Shown: positions 16,792-26,800, counted from the stretch's first letter. The stretch: 39,493 bases of DNA from Phormidium willei BDU 130791 (GCA_001637315.1 LSZA01000030.1:1-39493); one strand, 5' to 3'. A program made the numbers and translations. The notes: generated by a model not told the origin, from the sequence alone.

Positions 16792-16820
16792 TTGACAAAT
16801 CTCAGGGTCTAGTGTAGCAA
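16792..16820 (+). promoter_or_regulatory. Possible desA promoter
   Basis: A consensus -35 hexamer TTGACA (16792-16797) is followed after 17 bases by TAGCAA (16815-16820), a poor -10. The ATG of desA is only 17 bases further on, which would give a very short leader. Confidence 0.35.
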
Positions 16821-16837
16821 TCAGCAGAGAGAGTTTT

Positions 16838-17863
16838 ATGACAGCATCGTTGAGCGAAACTTCGGCATCGAGAGTCCCTTCACTTGATGCCGATCTTCGG
16901 ATTAGGGATATTTTAAACACATTACCCAAGTCAGTTTTTGTTAAGGATCGTCGTCAGGCCTGGACGGCGGTTCTCCAGGATATTGTGTTAGCGGCCGTTG
17001 GCTATATCGGGATTGCGATCGCCCCGATCTACCTACTCCCGTTGTTATGGATCGTTCAAGGAACCGTATTAACGGGCTGGTTTGTAATCGGTCATGATTG
17101 TGGACATCGCTCCTTTGCTCAGCGGAAATGGGTCAATAATTGGCTTGGTCATATCATGTTTTTACCGCTACTTTATCCCTTTCATGGCTGGCGGATTCAG
17201 CATAATCATCATCACAAACATACGAATAAACTCGGGGTCGACAATGCCTGGGACCCTCTCACGGTTGAAACCTATGAATCCTTACCGGCGATCGTCCGCT
17301 GGCTCTATACTCGGGTGCGGGGACGGTTCTGGTGGGTTGGCTCTATTGGCCATTGGTTAAAAGAGCATTTTATTTGGACGCAATTTTCCGGACAAGAACG
17401 CCAACAAGTCCGCTTTTCCGCCCTATTTGTGATCCTAGTTGGGGGGACTGGATTAGTGCTGCTCGGGACAACCACTGGCTGGTGGGGAGTCGTAAAATTC
17501 TGGTTGATGCCTTGGATGGTCTATCACTTCTGGATGAGTACCTTTACCATTGTTCACCACACCATCCCCGATATCCATTTTCAACCTCAGGATACCTGGC
17601 ATGAAGCCAACGCCCAACTCTGCGGAACCGTTCATTGTACCTATCCACGTTGGGTTGAGTTTCTCTGTCACGATATCAATGTTCATGTCCCGCACCATCT
17701 CTCAACGGCGATTCCTTGGTATAACTTGCGTTCAGCCTATGAGGTGATTCAGCGAGATTGGGGAGAGTATACCGTAGAACGAGAGTTCTCCGTCGCCTTG
17801 ATGCGAGAGATTACCGATCGCTGTCATCTCTATGACTCGGAACACGGCTATCAACGGCTTTAG
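16838..17863 (+). CDS. desA: Delta-12 (omega-6) acyl-lipid fatty acid desaturase
   Basis: The 341-residue membrane di-iron enzyme introduces the delta-12 double bond into oleate bound to membrane glycerolipids, using ferredoxin as electron donor (family knowledge). The three histidine boxes are intact: HDCGH at 86-90, HNHHH at 122-126 and HVPHH at 283-287. The segments VDNAWDP, FWLMPWMVYHFWMSTFTIVHHTIP, GTVHCTYPRWVE and CHLYDSEHGY agree with my memory of Synechocystis DesA along almost the whole length, so I favour DesA over the related omega-3 DesB. Hydrophobic segments at ~45-80, ~100-115 and ~195-245 fit four membrane passes. ATG 16838 is preceded by a GAGAGAG purine run. It appears to be a single-gene unit with its own promoter-like TTGACA. 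Confidence 0.9.
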   Translation: MTASLSETSASRVPSLDADLRIRDILNTLPKSVFVKDRRQAWTAVLQDIVLAAVGYIGIAIAPIYLLPLLWIVQGTVLTGWFVIGHDCGHRSFAQRKWVNNWLGHIMFLPLLYPFHGWRIQHNHHHKHTNKLGVDNAWDPLTVETYESLPAIVRWLYTRVRGRFWWVGSIGHWLKEHFIWTQFSGQERQQVRFSALFVILVGGTGLVLLGTTTGWWGVVKFWLMPWMVYHFWMSTFTIVHHTIPDIHFQPQDTWHEANAQLCGTVHCTYPRWVEFLCHDINVHVPHHLSTAIPWYNLRSAYEVIQRDWGEYTVEREFSVALMREITDRCHLYDSEHGYQRL

Positions 17864-17987
17864 GGGAGATGGGGATAGGAGGGAGAGCTGGGAAAACTCG
17901 CAAAAATTCCTGAATTGGGGAGCTTTTTGGGCAACTCTCGCGTCACAATAAATGTGATTGAATTCGATGAGGCCAACAAGAGATTCT

Positions 17988-18512
17988 ATGAAACCTGTTC
18001 TAAAATGGGCGATCGCAACCCTTGCGGCGCTTCAACTCCCCCTCCTAACCCCCAGTGCGGCTCGTGCCGACGAGGTCATCAACTCTTTCCAATGTCGGAC
18101 CAGTGATGGTGTGAATTTTACCGTGGCCCTGTCCAATGGTGGCCAAGACTCAGACCCGATTATTGTCTGGACCAGTGATGCGTTTACTCGGGCCGGTTAC
18201 CCCCCAGCTCGTCGTTGCGAGGATGTCACTGAACGCTTCAATACCCTATTACGGGACAATGGCAATAGTCTGGAGAGACTCTATCTCACAGTAGGACGTG
18301 TCAATCGACAATCGGTGGTTTGTGCCGTTAATAGCACCCGTTTAGGCTGTAATGCCGACAATGTTCTGTTTACCCTCAGCAATAGCCAGCAGACTCCCAA
18401 TGAAGTGATGGAGAGCCTGTCAGCACGGACAACAGGAACCTCCATTCAAGAATCAGGGGGAATGCCCTATGTCAACTTGCAACAATTGGTGAATAATCTC
18501 TTTCAACGGTAG
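17988..18512 (+). CDS. COP23-domain exported protein
   Basis: The 174-residue protein has a signal peptide (MKPVLKWAIATLAALQL, cleavage after ARA near residue 28). The mature part matches the COP23 (circadian oscillating polypeptide) pattern: FQCRTSDGVNFTV, PIIVWTSDAF, PARRCEDVTERFN, a VVCAV strand and VLFTLS. Four cysteines (FQC, RRC, VVC, LGC) could form two disulfides in the periplasm. COP23 function is not established. ATG 17988 was preferred to an upstream TTG (17958) and ATG (17967) because the signal peptide begins here and an AAGAGA purine run lies at proper spacing. A trypsin-like protease gene follows at 87 bases; this pairing recurs in cyanobacteria as far as I recall, suggesting a common envelope role. 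Confidence 0.82.
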   Translation: MKPVLKWAIATLAALQLPLLTPSAARADEVINSFQCRTSDGVNFTVALSNGGQDSDPIIVWTSDAFTRAGYPPARRCEDVTERFNTLLRDNGNSLERLYLTVGRVNRQSVVCAVNSTRLGCNADNVLFTLSNSQQTPNEVMESLSARTTGTSIQESGGMPYVNLQQLVNNLFQR

Positions 18513-18599
18513 GGTTGAATCTTCAGTTTGAGACCGTTGCGCCCCCAACACTCGAACAACACTCGAACCCAGGATGATGTTCACACGGTTCCCCATGTT

Positions 18600-19562
18600 A
18601 TGACACAGAGATGGCTGCGTCCCCTGGCGATGCTGACGGCGATCGCCCTGTCCCTCCCTCTGACGGCAGCACAAGCCCTCACCGAGGAAGAAATTGATGC
18701 GGTGGCCTCGATGACCACGGTCGTCATCGGTCAGGGCTTAGAAGAAGGGGATGTCGAAGCCCGCGCGGAATGGCGACCCGGGTCCGGGGTTCTGGTGGCT
18801 CGGGAGGAGGAATTTTACTATGTTTTGACGGCCCTGCATGTGGTGCGTACCCAGGGGGTCGAATATGGCATTCGCACCAGTGACGGCAAAGTCCATAAAG
18901 TCGATCTGCTCGAGCATCAAGACAGTATTCTCTATTTTGGCCAAGAGGTCGGAGACTATGGAGAGTCCATTGAGGGCTATGATTTAGCCATGATTCGCTT
19001 CGAGAGCGAGGTTGACTATCCTTTGGCCGTCATGGGTCATGCTGAAGATCTCAGTCAGGGCGATCGCCTCTATATCTCAGGCTGGCCGGACCCTGGCCCC
19101 GAACAAGCCCGTCGCACTCGGGAGACGGTCAGCGGTCAACTCACAGCCGTGTTTCCCCCAGCCCCGGATGGAGGCTATAGTCTGCTCTATAACCATGACA
19201 CCCAGGTGGGCATGAGTGGCGGACCGGTGTTTAATGACCAAGGGGCTTTGGTGGGAATTCATGGCCAAGGTCCGGCCAATGGTGACGCCTTTTGTATTGA
19301 GCCAGAGTTGAGTCGTGAGAACTCCTGTGGCCTGCGCAGTATCGATTTTGTCGAGGCGTTACGGCGTCAGGGCATTTCCCTAAGCTTTGAGCGTCCTCCG
19401 GTTGACCCGGATGTGATTGCGCGAGGTCTGGACAACCTAGAGACGGCTGATACCATTAACGACATTTATGCGGATTTTACCAACTTAGAATCCCTACTTC
19501 GAGATGGCCCCTCAGGAGGCTGTGACAGTATGCTGCTCGGAGATCCCTGTGACGGGTTATAA
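18600..19562 (+). CDS. Exported trypsin-like (S1 family) serine protease
   Basis: The 320-residue protein has a signal peptide (MTQRWLRPLAMLTAIALSL, ending TAAQA). A chymotrypsin-fold domain follows with the full triad: H80 in TALHVV, D128 in GYDLAMIRF and S206 in GMSGGPV. The oxyanion loop GMSGGP and the following GIHG fit the family. The C-terminal ~60 residues (PPVDPDVIARGLDNL onward) are helical and end with a Cys pair (GGCDSMLLGDPC) that may be a small disulfide loop. No PDZ or transmembrane domain is present, which separates it from DegP/HtrA. ATG 18600 was chosen for the signal peptide; an upstream TTG at 18528 is open in frame and no clear Shine-Dalgarno is visible. It is probably periplasmic. 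Confidence 0.85.
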   Translation: MTQRWLRPLAMLTAIALSLPLTAAQALTEEEIDAVASMTTVVIGQGLEEGDVEARAEWRPGSGVLVAREEEFYYVLTALHVVRTQGVEYGIRTSDGKVHKVDLLEHQDSILYFGQEVGDYGESIEGYDLAMIRFESEVDYPLAVMGHAEDLSQGDRLYISGWPDPGPEQARRTRETVSGQLTAVFPPAPDGGYSLLYNHDTQVGMSGGPVFNDQGALVGIHGQGPANGDAFCIEPELSRENSCGLRSIDFVEALRRQGISLSFERPPVDPDVIARGLDNLETADTINDIYADFTNLESLLRDGPSGGCDSMLLGDPCDGL

Positions 19563-19631
19563 GACCGGGTGTGTTAGATAAGCTCTAAAAACGATATCGT
19601 CAACCTGTTGGTGTGTGGAGAACTCGGGCGT

Positions 19632-21308
19632 ATGCAAGGTGTGCTGATGGATTTCTGGGGACGAGGGGGTCCCTGGATTGTCTCAATTGGTTTAGGTTGG
19701 CTCTGTTGTCATGACCTATCGCCGGCCTGGGGAACGGCCGGTGACCCCTCGTTAAACTCTCGCGAGTCTCAACCCGTGTTGCAGAAAGCACCGCCGCCAA
19801 CCTGGGTAAAACAGCAGGGGTCAGACCCCCATCAGGACCGCGATTCTCGGCTTCGGCCGAGTTTCGCTCAGGGGTCAGTTCCGTCGGTGTCTGACCTCTC
19901 GGATGTGGCGCCGACGGATTGGGCCTATCAGGCGTTGCAATCGTTGGTGGAGCGCTATGGCTGTGTGACCGGGATACCGGGAGGCGGGTTTGAGGGACGG
20001 CGATCGCTGACTCGGTATGAGTTTGCTGCCGCCTTAGATGGCTGTTTACAGGCTTGGGGAGAACTGCGATCGCTCGATGATCTCTCGGCCGAGGAATGGG
20101 AGACGTTAGAACGACTCCAGAGAGATTTTGACGGGGAACTTGAGGATTTAGGCGATCGCGTGGCAGATCTCGATCGCCAAATCGCTCAGTTAGAGGCCCA
20201 GGAGTTCTCCCCCACCCTCGTCATGGGGGGAGAGTCGATTATTGCCCTCTCAGCGGGCTTTGGGGGTCCTCAGAATAGTGGAGATGCCACGAACCCCGTG
20301 TTAACCCATCTAACTCGTTTGGGGTTTGTCTCGTCCCTGACTGGACGCGATCGCCTCAGATTGGAGTTTCAGGCTTCTAACTTTGCCAATCGCGGCTTTG
20401 CGAGTCCCTCGGGATTCAATTCAGATATGGCCTTGCTCTCGTTTCAGGGCAACACCGATAATCAGATCCAACTGAGTCGCCTAGAGTATCGTGTCGCCCT
20501 GAGCGATCGCTTTGTCATCACCGCTCGTCCGGTGGGATTTAGTCTGAGTAGTGTCCTCACGGCCAACTCCCCCTATTTTGACGCAGGACGCGGGGCCATT
20601 TCCCGCTTTGCTGAAGCCAGTCCCGCCTTTAAACTGGGTCGTCTCGATGCTGGAGGGGGCTTTGATTGGCTCATTAGTGATACGGTGCGGCTTCAGGGCG
20701 CCTACGGAGTCCGGACAGCGAACCGCCCCGAGGAAGGTCAAGGGCTGTTTAATAGTGATCACTCGGCGTTTGGGGTGCAACTGTTTTTGAAACCCGCACC
20801 GACGGTTCTGACCGGAATTTCCTATCTCAATGCGTACTCGGGGAATGGTCGCCTCGATACGTTTACGGGCAGTTTTTTGGCGGATACCAACTCCTTTCTC
20901 AATGAACCGGCTCGTATTCAGGGGGTCAATGCCACGCTACAATGGCGCGTGGTGGAGAATGTCACCTTCTCAACTTGGGGAACTTGGCTCTTTAGTGAGG
21001 CTCTCGACTCCGATCGCTCGGCTACAACTACCAGTTATTTGTTTGGCTTGAGTTATGCCGACCCGTTTCAACGAGAAGGGGATTTATTGGCCTTATTAGT
21101 CGGCCAGCCGTTGCGAGTTGTCGGTGGCACGGGGTTACCCTTTGGCGAGGATGAGGAGACCTCGTTACATTTTGAGTTGTTTTATCGCTTACGGCTGAGC
21201 GATCGCATTTCCATTACGCCCGGAATTTTTGTGGTCACGAATCCTGAACATAATGCTGATAATCCAGCCTTAGTGGTGGGAACGATTCGCACGACGTTTC
21301 GCTTTTAG
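19632..21308 (+). CDS. SLH-domain, OprB-type outer-membrane porin (iron-uptake porin class)
   Basis: The 558-residue outer-membrane protein has an N-terminal hydrophobic export segment (WIVSIGLGWLCCHDL), then an SLH domain (~80-145: VAPTDWAYQALQSLVERYGC, then LTRYEFAAALDGCLQ). A coiled-coil spacer with DRVADLDRQIAQLEAQEF follows, and then a ~370-residue beta-barrel of alternating strands ending with TIRTTFRF, whose terminal aromatic is typical of outer-membrane proteins. Cyanobacterial members are the major SLH porins, some linked to iron or other inorganic-ion permeation. Start choice is uncertain: ATG 19632 or 19647, with an upstream TTG at 19608. The pair of Cys in the export segment is unusual but is not a standard lipobox. 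It sits in a run of exported-protein genes. Confidence 0.85.
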   Translation: MQGVLMDFWGRGGPWIVSIGLGWLCCHDLSPAWGTAGDPSLNSRESQPVLQKAPPPTWVKQQGSDPHQDRDSRLRPSFAQGSVPSVSDLSDVAPTDWAYQALQSLVERYGCVTGIPGGGFEGRRSLTRYEFAAALDGCLQAWGELRSLDDLSAEEWETLERLQRDFDGELEDLGDRVADLDRQIAQLEAQEFSPTLVMGGESIIALSAGFGGPQNSGDATNPVLTHLTRLGFVSSLTGRDRLRLEFQASNFANRGFASPSGFNSDMALLSFQGNTDNQIQLSRLEYRVALSDRFVITARPVGFSLSSVLTANSPYFDAGRGAISRFAEASPAFKLGRLDAGGGFDWLISDTVRLQGAYGVRTANRPEEGQGLFNSDHSAFGVQLFLKPAPTVLTGISYLNAYSGNGRLDTFTGSFLADTNSFLNEPARIQGVNATLQWRVVENVTFSTWGTWLFSEALDSDRSATTTSYLFGLSYADPFQREGDLLALLVGQPLRVVGGTGLPFGEDEETSLHFELFYRLRLSDRISITPGIFVVTNPEHNADNPALVVGTIRTTFRF

Positions 21309-21340
21309 AGATTTGTTTTTTAGTTGTTTATACGTCAATT

Positions 21341-21862
21341 ATGAAAACGCATAAAGTCGGGTTAATGCTATTCCTTATGACATCCATCATCGCAGGATGT
21401 GATCTAACGGAAACTTCGGTTTCTCAACGCTCCCAAGGTGGAGATGTTCTCGCGGCTAGGGCTGACGAGACTCTCCGGGCCTTGGAGGTGGCGGCCCATG
21501 AACAGGTCAATGCGTATCGCCAACGTCAGGGACTGTCTCCCCTTGAACTCGATGAACGTGTCAGTGCGATCGCGCGCCGTCATTCCCAAGAGATGGCCTC
21601 GGGAGAGGTTCCCTTCAGTCATGATGGGGTTGAAGACCGGTATGAGGCAATTGACTCGTTAATTTCCTATCGCCAAGTGGCGGAAAATGTAGCCTATAAC
21701 TTTGGTCATTCTGACCCCGTTCGAAAAGCCGTTGAGGGCTGGATTGAAAGTCCTGGTCATGAACAAAATATGACCGGAGATTATGAAATTAGCGGCATGG
21801 GAATTGCTGTGAATGCTGAAGGGGAATACTATTTTACTCAGCTATTTGTCCGTCCTCGCTAG
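21341..21862 (+). CDS. CAP-domain (SCP/PR-1-like) lipoprotein
   Basis: A 173-residue protein with a lipoprotein signal: hydrophobic MLFLMTSIIAGC, with the lipobox cysteine at about residue 20. The mature region is a single CAP domain (~45-170): HEQVNAYRQRQGLSPLELD, SHDGVEDRYEAI, AENVAYNFG, a WIESPGHEQNM segment and GMGIAVNAEGEYYFTQLFV. The canonical histidines of the CAP cavity are present in FSHDG and PGHEQNM. The biochemical role of bacterial CAP proteins is poorly defined. The gene starts 32 bases after the porin stop, with no terminator between, so they are probably co-transcribed. Confidence 0.87.
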   Translation: MKTHKVGLMLFLMTSIIAGCDLTETSVSQRSQGGDVLAARADETLRALEVAAHEQVNAYRQRQGLSPLELDERVSAIARRHSQEMASGEVPFSHDGVEDRYEAIDSLISYRQVAENVAYNFGHSDPVRKAVEGWIESPGHEQNMTGDYEISGMGIAVNAEGEYYFTQLFVRPR

Positions 21863-22110
21863 TTCTTAAATTCATTTTTAACACCGTTTAAAAACTCCTG
21901 ACAAACGAAGTGTAATTGCCGATCCCTTCGCCCGGCCAAAAACACCCGACTCGCTTAACAAACTCGTAACTGTCATAGCCTCAGCTAAACCTCCTGGGAA
22001 ACTTGCCAGAATTAGGGTGAGACTCCTTGAAAAGAGAACTCAGGACATCGTGTCTCATCTATCGGTGAGTCTGAATCGCTGTCTGTGTCTAACGTCATGG
22101 AGTATTCCCA

Positions 22111-22332
22111 ATGAGAACCCCTGTTCAAATCCTCCCGTGTGACTCTAACCTGTGGAGTGAACGTCAAGCGTTGACGGTGATTAGCATCATCCTGGGGACC
22201 TTGTCCCTGTTGACTCCCCTATTGGGTCAACTCAGCGTCTCTGCAAACGATCACAGTTCCCCAGAATCGACCTTACTGGCGGGACGAGGAGAAGAGTCCG
22301 ATAAATGTGTCTGGCTGGGAATTTGTGACTGA
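22111..22332 (+). CDS. Small exported or membrane-anchored hypothetical protein
   Basis: I do not recognise this 73-residue product. It has one hydrophobic segment (LTVISIILGTLSLLTPLLG, residues ~21-39) followed by a possible cleavage region (LSVSAN), and a polar C terminus with a closely spaced Cys pair (CVWLGIC). A GGAG run about 9 bases before ATG 22111 supports translation. The stop codon is formed inside the first of three 12-bp tandem repeats. It lies 248 bases after the CAP lipoprotein and upstream of the P-loop ATPase unit, and may belong to neither transcript. It could also be a chance ORF. Confidence 0.5.
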   Translation: MRTPVQILPCDSNLWSERQALTVISIILGTLSLLTPLLGQLSVSANDHSSPESTLLAGRGEESDKCVWLGICD

Positions 22333-22363
22333 GTCTAACACTGAGTCCAACACTGAGTCCAAC
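22328..22363. repeat. Three 12-bp direct repeats spanning a stop codon
   Basis: ACTGAGTCTAAC at 22328-22339 is followed by two copies of ACTGAGTCCAAC at 22340-22351 and 22352-22363. The TGA stop of the small hypothetical gene (22330-22332) is part of the first copy. Confidence 0.85.
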
Positions 22364-22504
22364 CTCGAACTTTGATCGAACCTTGTTCGAGTGAGTGCTT
22401 ATTCCCATCAGTTGTGTCAGACGCCGACCCTAAACCCTCCGTCTCAACCGCGAACCTCGCTGCGAATTGGGTGCATCTCCACAACCCCACCCTAACCCGC
22501 CATT

Positions 22505-23833
22505 ATGATTGCATCTTTGGACGTGGCGACGGTCTATCGAGCCTGTAACCCCAGTCAAACCCTCGATATTACCTGTCCCCAAGACCGTCGTTACTATGTT
22601 GACTTATCAAAAGCCCGAGGGGGAGATCTTCTCGGGGAACTTGATGCAACGATTCGTCTGTTTTGTCCCCAAGAACCCACCTGTCAATTGCTGGCGGGCC
22701 ATATTGGCTGTGGTAAATCGACGGAATTGCGACGACTCCAGGCCCGTTTACAAGATAATGGCTTTGCGGTGGTCTATTTTGAATCGTCTCAGGATTTGGA
22801 TATGGCGGATTTAGATGTGGGAGATATTCTCTTGGCGATCGCCCGTCAAGTCTATGATCGTTTTGGTCACTGTCTCACCATCGAACCAGCCGGCCAACTC
22901 TTTTCTCTGGTCAAAACCGCCAATAGTCTCGTGGCCACGGAGATTCCGGCCCTAAACACCGCCGTTGAGAGGGATCGCTTTGGGGCGCAACTGCAACAAC
23001 TGAGCGCCCGAACCCACGGACGACCGGATTTGCGATCGCAACTACGACAATATCTCGAACCTCGCATTCAAACGTTTCTGGATGCCTTTAATGATGAATT
23101 GATCAATCCGGTGGTGCAACACTTACAGCAACAGGATCAAGCCGGTTTAGTGATTTTAGTCGATAATCTCGATCGCCTAGAAACCACTCCAAAACCCTGG
23201 GGACGACCTCAACCTGAATATCTCTTTGTCGATCGCGGCGATCGCCTGTGCAAACTTAACTGTCATGTCGTCTACACCATCCCCTCCAGTCTCCTCTTTT
23301 CCCGCGACCTGAGCCGCCTCACCATGAGCCTTGGGGTCGATCCGAAGGTGCTTCCCATGGTCTCGATTCAACAGCGCCAGGGTCGCCTCTCAACGCCCGG
23401 ATTACGGTGTTTACGACAACTGATCCTAGCCCGAGCCTTTCCCGGACTTCGACTGGGAAGCGCCCAACAGCAACGACAGGGCTGCGATCGCCTCTTTGAC
23501 CATCCTCAAACCCTGAATCGGCTCTGCTATGCTAGTGGCGGCCATCCCCGCAATTTGCTACGGTTATTTCACCGTCAAATCGAAAAAGAGCGTCAATTCC
23601 CCCTCTCAGAAAAGTCCCTCAAATCCACTCTACGAGAACGGCGTGACCAACTCTTACGAAGTATCAATAACGACGAACGAGCGTTATTAAAATTTGTCGT
23701 CAAACATAAAAAAATTAGCGGAGATGCCGACTATCAATCCCTAATCCGTAGTCTTCTCATCTTTGAATATCGTGATCATCAAGGGTCGTGGTTTGACGTC
23801 AATCCTCTCCTCAAAACAGCTACGTTCAACTGA
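22505..23833 (+). CDS. P-loop ATPase (AAA/STAND-like), first gene of the WD40-STAND unit
   Basis: A 442-residue soluble ATPase. The Walker A motif is GHIGCGKST at residues 65-73 and Walker B is LVILVDNLDRL with D220. A sensor-like strand VVYTIPSSLLF follows the 230-265 region. The C-terminal third contains a YASGGHPRNLLRLFHR helix and a winged-helix-like end (ERALLKFVVKHKKI, then SLLIFEYRDHQGSWFDVNPLL). This layout resembles KAP/STAND-type ATPases that act as switches, and close relatives stand next to WD40 genes in cyanobacteria (recollection). No effector domain or membrane helix is visible. The next gene begins 19 bases downstream, so the two are almost certainly co-transcribed. The function is unknown; conflict response or signalling is an inference. 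Confidence 0.8.
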   Translation: MIASLDVATVYRACNPSQTLDITCPQDRRYYVDLSKARGGDLLGELDATIRLFCPQEPTCQLLAGHIGCGKSTELRRLQARLQDNGFAVVYFESSQDLDMADLDVGDILLAIARQVYDRFGHCLTIEPAGQLFSLVKTANSLVATEIPALNTAVERDRFGAQLQQLSARTHGRPDLRSQLRQYLEPRIQTFLDAFNDELINPVVQHLQQQDQAGLVILVDNLDRLETTPKPWGRPQPEYLFVDRGDRLCKLNCHVVYTIPSSLLFSRDLSRLTMSLGVDPKVLPMVSIQQRQGRLSTPGLRCLRQLILARAFPGLRLGSAQQQRQGCDRLFDHPQTLNRLCYASGGHPRNLLRLFHRQIEKERQFPLSEKSLKSTLRERRDQLLRSINNDERALLKFVVKHKKISGDADYQSLIRSLLIFEYRDHQGSWFDVNPLLKTATFN

Positions 23834-23852
23834 CATCTGCTGATGACGTACC

Positions 23853-26800
23853 ATGATGCAACCTTCCCTCTCTCCGAGTCCTGATGGCGATTCCCGCCGC
23901 CGTTGCGATTGCCCCACCTCCCCTGGGCAAACCACCCTCGATGAACTCCGTTTTAGCCTCGAAGCCGCCGAGGGACAATTCAAACTGATGTTTGTCCGTT
24001 GCAACTACCAAAGCCTGCGATCGCAACTCCTAGAGACCCTACAAGCCACCACCGCCCTACAGATTCAAACCGTCCACATCCAAGCCAACGCCTGTAGTCT
24101 CTTCCACGCCCTCTATCCCTATCGCACCCCTCATCACCCCGCCGTCCTCTCCCTCAGTGGCTTAGAAACCGCCAACGACCCCGATCGCCTACTGCGATCG
24201 GCTAACCCCGTCCGAGAGGAATTTCGTAAACACTTTCCCTGTCCCCTACTGGTGTGGGTTAACGATCGCCTCCTCAACCAACTCATTCGCCTAGTTCCCG
24301 ACTTTGAAAGTTGGGGCATCACCTATCACATTCGCCTCAGCCCCGACCAACTGCGGCAACAACTGCGCAACCAAAGCGATCGCCTCGAACAAAAACTCCT
24401 ACAAGGGGATGGCCCCCTGGCCCAATGGCATCCTAACGCCACCCTCACCCAAGACCGCGATCGCGAAGAACTCCGCAGCGCCCTCAAAGCCCTACAACAG
24501 CAACACCAACCGATAAGCCCCGAGTTAACCGCCCGAGTCCAAGTCCTAGTGGGCCGCAACGCCTATGAACGGCCACGGATTCCCCTCGATACCGCCCGCC
24601 GCCACTTCAAAAGCGCCCTCACCTATTGGCAACAGCAACCCCAACATCCCGACTCCCTGCAAAAACAAGCCCTCCTCCATCTTCATCTCGGCTTAGTGGC
24701 CCTGCGCGATCACGATAGTCGCCGCCTTGATCGCAGCCACCATCATAGCCGTCACACCCTCCTCGACACCGCCCGTCAACATCTGCAAACCTGCGTCGAT
24801 CTCTTCGAGAGTAACCAGCAACCCGATGCGGTTGCCAAAATTCTGCCCATCTTGGGCGAAACCCTATATCGTCTGGGTGAGTGGGACAGCCTCAACCAAC
24901 TGGCCCACCGCGCCATTCCACTCCACAAAACCCATAGCAACCTCCTCTACCTCGCCCTGGACTATGGCTTTTTAGCGACAATTGCCAGTCTCGAACAGCG
25001 TTGGTATCGCGCCCAAGCCTGGGCTGATCGCGCCCTGCAAGCCTTAGCCCAACTCAACATTCAATCCCCCGTTCCCCTCCCCTTTCAGTTCCTCATCAGT
25101 CAAACCATTCGTCTCCTTCTCGTCAAGGCCCAGCAACATCTCGATCGCCTCCACAGCGCCCAAGAAAACCTGGATATCGCCCTAGGGGATCTCCCTCGGG
25201 CCTTACAAGAGACTGCCCACCAAATCGACCCCCATTGCTACCTACGACTCCTCGATCGCCTCCGGGATAGCTACCGCCAACATCACCAATATTTAGCCGC
25301 CTTTCACATCAAACAGCGGCAACGATCGATTGAACAGCAATATGGATTTCGGGCCTTCATCGGCGCGGGCCAACTTAAACCGCAGCGGCAACATTTCCCC
25401 TATACTCCCAGTCAGAGTCGCGGCCTGGCCATGACTCAACCCGGTCACGTGGCCCCGGAAATCCTAGCTTCACCGCGATGGACTGATATCGAGACAATTC
25501 GTGAACGGCTGTCGCGACCTGAATTTAAACTCATTACTCTCTATGGTCCTTCAGGGGTGGGGAAAACCTCCCTCATCGATGCGGGCCTGGTTCCCGCCCT
25601 GCAACAAATCAGTATCGGCGTTCGGACTCCTGTACCGATTGTGGTACGGGTTTATGATGACGGGGACGATTCGGGTTCGCGCACCCTTTGCGATCGCGCC
25701 CGGCAACAGCTGGCCCAATATCTCGATCTCCCCAGTCCCGATTCCACTACCACTGACCCTAAGACTGACCCTGAGACTGACCCTGAGACTGACCCCTATG
25801 GCCATCTCCTCGATGTCCTAAAATTCGCCAGTCAGCGCAATCACTTTGTGGTCTTGATTTTTGACCAATTTGAGGAATTTTTCTTCGCCAACACCAAAGC
25901 CGATCAGCGTTTGCCGTTTTATGACTTTCTCAACCGCTGTTTTGATATCTTTTATGTCAAAGTGCTGTTGTCCTTACGAGAAGATTATATCCACTGTCTT
26001 TTGGAGTGCGATCGCCAACTCGAGATCACCGGCGGTCAGCACAATCTCCTCGACCAAGACCGTCTCTACTACCTGAGTAGCTTTAGCCCCAACGATGCCC
26101 GTCATCTGATTGGCCATCTCACCGAAACCCGCCCCCATCTTGACCTGGAACCGGCCCTAATTGATGCGATCGTCGAGGATTTAGCCAATGAATCCGGTGA
26201 CGTGCGCCCCATCGAACTGCAACTGATTGGCGCCCAACTGCAACATCACAACATCACCCACCTCGATCAATATCGACAACTCGGCCCGAATCCCAAACAA
26301 CAACTTGTCGAAGACTTCCTCGAAGATGTCATCGGAGATTGTGGCCCCGAAAACGAAACCGCTGCCCGCCATCTTCTCTATCGTCTAACGGATAAACAGG
26401 GTCATCGTCCCATTAAAGCCTATTCAGAACTAGACCGAGACTTCAACGACAGCAGCGACGCCCTGGATCTAATTTTAGAAATCTTCGTTAAATCCGGGTT
26501 AGTTTCCCTATTACCCGAAGCCCCCGAACCCCGCTTCCAACTGGTTCATGATTACCTCGTGGCGTTTATTCGTCTGTCGCGGGAACGGGCCGACGTTCAG
26601 GCCCAGGTAGACTTACAGGAGACGAACCTACGACTGAGTCAGGAAAAAGCCATCCTGAAACAACTGACCCAGGCCCAGGAACAACAACGGCAAACTGACG
26701 CCCGTATGAAGCGATTTTGGATTACCGGGGCCGTGGTGTCCTTGCTGGGGGCCGCTGTCTTGGGAGTGGTAGCAAACCTGGCTATCCGCGCTCAAAAAAC

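Larger units (their letters stand above)
16482..16837. other. Intergenic region between DUF1517 gene and desA
   Basis: No gene is supported in these 356 bases. The region holds the hairpin at 16504-16525, two HIP1-type GCGATCGCC motifs, an AT-rich stretch from ~16570 to 16800 with several T and A runs, and a promoter-like TTGACA just before desA. Confidence 0.7.

Noticed and set aside
21875-21894. AT-only hairpin after the CAP gene (TTTTTAA / TTAAAAA)
   Set aside because: The stem has only A-T pairs and no U-tract, so it is too weak to call a terminator.
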